Shown here one piece after another: positions 14,792 to 16,675 of a stretch of DNA of 16,675 nt. The notes beneath the pieces were generated by a model. The model ran no database searches, was not told the origin of the DNA, and saw only the letters and a list, made by a program, of their open reading frames with translations. Source of the DNA: an uncultured Oscillospiraceae bacterium (lineage in GTDB: Bacteria > Bacillota > Clostridia > Oscillospirales > Oscillospiraceae); contig CAJUSG010000055.1 in NCBI GenBank assembly GCA_910589085.1, positions 1 through 16,675 on the forward strand. Direction: 5' to 3'. How positions within the stretch are numbered: position 1 is the first letter of the stretch; each line of letters opens with the position of its first letter. Made by a program: the position numbers and the translations under genes.

Positions 14792-16675
14792 ATGTCTGCA
14801 GTACCGGAATATTTTGGGAGTCTCGTCTTTGACGACCGGGTGATGAAAGCCAATCTGTCCACTGACGTATATCTGTCCATGAAAAAGACCATTGATGAAG
14901 GGGCCAAATTAAATATCGGAGTGGCAAATGCGGTAGCCCAGGCCATGAAAGACTGGGCAGTAGCTAATGGAGCTACCCATTTTACCCACTGGTTCCAGCC
15001 CCTCATTGGTATTACCGCCGAGAAACACGACGGGTTTATCTCTCCTTCTCCCGATGGCCGGGTCATTATGGAGTTCTCCGGCAAGGAATTGATTCAGGGG
15101 GAGCCGGACGCATCCTCCTTCCCCTCCGGTGGGCTGAGGGCTACCTTCGAGGCCCGGGGCTACACCGCCTGGGACCCCACCTCCTACGCTTTCATCAAGG
15201 ACCGGACCCTGTGTATCCCCACCGCCTTCTGCGGATACAACGGTGAGGCTCTGGATAAGAAGACCCCCTTGCTGCGCTCTATGGAGGCTCTGAACCGGCA
15301 GGCACTGCGTATTTTGAGACTGTTTGGCAAAACGGACGTGAAACGGGTAGCCCCCTCTGTGGGGCCGGAGCAGGAATATTTCCTGGTAGACGCCAAGATG
15401 TGGGAGCAGCGCCAGGACCTGCGCTTCACTGGACGGACCCTTTTCGGTGCTAAGCCTCCAAAGGGTCAGGAGATGGATGACCACTACTTCGGCACCATCA
15501 AACCGCGAGTGGCTGCCTATATGTTTGAGCTGAACGATGAACTGTGGAAACTGGGGATTCTGGCCAAAACACAGCACAATGAGGTGGCCCCCGCTCAGCA
15601 TGAGCTGGCCCCTATCTTTACCACTAACAACATCGCCACCGACCACAATCAGCTGACCATGGAGATCATGCAGAAGGTGGCCGCCCGCCACGGGCTGGTC
15701 TGCCTGCTCCATGAGAAGCCTTTTGCGGGGGTGAACGGCTCAGGCAAGCACAACAACTGGTCTCTGTCTACTGACACCGGTATCAATCTGCTGTCCCCCG
15801 GTGAAACGCCCTATGAGAATGCCCAGTTCCTGCTGTTCCTCTGCGCCGTCATCAAGGCAGTGGACGACTACCAGGACCTGCTGCGTATGTCGGTAGCCAC
15901 CGCTGGAAACGACCACCGCCTGGGGGCCAATGAGGCGCCTCCCGCCGTGGTGTCCATGTTCCTGGGGGATGAGCTGGCCGCCATCCTGGGCTGCATTGAG
16001 CACGACGCCCCCTATACCGGCATCGACACCGGAAAGGTGAAGTTGGGGGTGGACGTACTGCCCAAGTTCCGTCGGGACACCACCGACCGCAACCGCACCT
16101 CCCCCTTCGCCTTCACCGGCAATAAATTTGAGTTCCGTATGGTAGGTTCTTCCGACTCCATCGCCTGTGCTAACATCATGCTCAACACCGCCGTGGCTGA
16201 GAGTCTGATGATCTATGCCGACCGGCTGGAGGGAGTTGAGGACTTCGAGAGTGCCCTCCATGAGATGATCCGCAAGACCATCAAGGACCACAAGCGGATC
16301 ATCTTCAACGGAAATGGTTATGATGATGCCTGGATTCAGGAGGCCACAGAAAAGCGTGGGCTACTCAACTACCGTACCACCCCGGACTGCTTGCCTCATC
16401 TACTGGACGAGAAAAACGTGGCCATGCTTACCGGCCAGGGAGTATTTACCAAAGCGGAGCTGGTTTCCCGGTATGAAGTAACTTTGGAGAACTACTGTAA
16501 GACAGTTATCATCGAGGCAAACACCATGGTGGACATGGCCCGTACCGAGATTTTGCCCGCTGTCCAAGCGTATGCCCTGGACACCGCCAAGACCGCCGCC
16601 GCCAAGAAGGAACTGATTCCCGCTGGGCCAGTTCCGCGCTGTACCGCAGGCGCTGGTCCGGCAGGCGGGTCCCGT
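14792..16675 (+). CDS. glnN: Glutamine synthetase type III, 3' end beyond the window
   Basis: ATP-dependent synthesis of glutamine from glutamate and ammonia, by the GSIII type found in Bacteroides and many Clostridia (about 700 aa). 628 codons are present. The ATG at 14792 follows AAGGA at 8 nt; an ATG at 14783 is in frame but too close to it. GSIII marks include SVGPEQEYFLVD, NEVAPAQHELAPIFTTNN, then CLLHEKPFAGVNGSGKHNNW, VATAGNDHRLGANEAPPA and RNRTSPFAFTGNKFEFRMVG. The last ~20 codons (after AAAKKELIP, near 16620) do not read like the family tail, where a Cys/Tyr-containing helix is expected, and other frames do not restore it. The end may be affected by a frameshift, a rearrangement or assembly error. 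Confidence 0.95.
   Translation, partial: MSAVPEYFGSLVFDDRVMKANLSTDVYLSMKKTIDEGAKLNIGVANAVAQAMKDWAVANGATHFTHWFQPLIGITAEKHDGFISPSPDGRVIMEFSGKELIQGEPDASSFPSGGLRATFEARGYTAWDPTSYAFIKDRTLCIPTAFCGYNGEALDKKTPLLRSMEALNRQALRILRLFGKTDVKRVAPSVGPEQEYFLVDAKMWEQRQDLRFTGRTLFGAKPPKGQEMDDHYFGTIKPRVAAYMFELNDELWKLGILAKTQHNEVAPAQHELAPIFTTNNIATDHNQLTMEIMQKVAARHGLVCLLHEKPFAGVNGSGKHNNWSLSTDTGINLLSPGETPYENAQFLLFLCAVIKAVDDYQDLLRMSVATAGNDHRLGANEAPPAVVSMFLGDELAAILGCIEHDAPYTGIDTGKVKLGVDVLPKFRRDTTDRNRTSPFAFTGNKFEFRMVGSSDSIACANIMLNTAVAESLMIYADRLEGVEDFESALHEMIRKTIKDHKRIIFNGNGYDDAWIQEATEKRGLLNYRTTPDCLPHLLDEKNVAMLTGQGVFTKAELVSRYEVTLENYCKTVIIEANTMVDMARTEILPAVQAYALDTAKTAAAKKELIPAGPVPRCTAGAGPAGGSR

Overview
The window comes from a high-GC, gut-type Firmicute, most likely in the Oscillospiraceae/Flavonifractor-like Clostridia. 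The evidence is a glmS ribozyme in front of glmS, an Fe-S type PurF with a short propeptide, a type III glutamine synthetase, strong GGAGG ribosome binding sites, and GC-rich codon use broken by AT-rich intergenic patches. Both ends cut genes, so this may be a whole contig.

Layout. At 1-1022 (+) is the 3' part of an M20 amidohydrolase, convergent with purF (1037-2458, -). The purF leader holds, in transcript order, a possible promoter, two tandem micro-ORFs with strong Shine-Dalgarno sites (24 and 17/18 codons), and a two-hairpin RNA element. Upstream on the same strand are a LysR regulator (2895-3791) and glmS (3827-5662), with a glmS ribozyme and a near-consensus promoter. From 6000 to 6740 lies a decayed interval with a serine-recombinase tail, a 37-codon ORF and an SLH-domain remnant. 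At 6741-11093 (+) is a MoxR AAA+ ATPase / VWA protein / CstA transporter cluster, whose leader carries a second copy of the purF-leader RNA element. Next are a cysteine-rich DUF3795 protein and an unknown 286-aa protein, ending in a strong bidirectional terminator. At 12506-13320 a 3' fragment of a class I glutamine amidotransferase-like hydrolase (-) abuts a 3' fragment of gltB (+), followed by intact gltD and by glnN, which runs off the end.

How it fits together. Several genes use or make glutamine amide nitrogen: PurF, GlmS, GltB/GltD, GlnN and the peptidase C26 fragment. gltB is broken here, so GltD lacks its partner unless another gltB exists or the junction is an assembly error.

The most unusual signal is the pair of leader elements. 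One is upstream of purF (- strand, 2478-2549) and one upstream of the moxR-like gene (+ strand, 6798-6869). They share a nearly identical 27-nt block, then a 30-nt hairpin with the same GAAA loop whose paired bases differ by compensatory changes, then a U-rich tract, and both lie about 31-33 nt before a start codon. I do not recognise this as a known riboswitch class.
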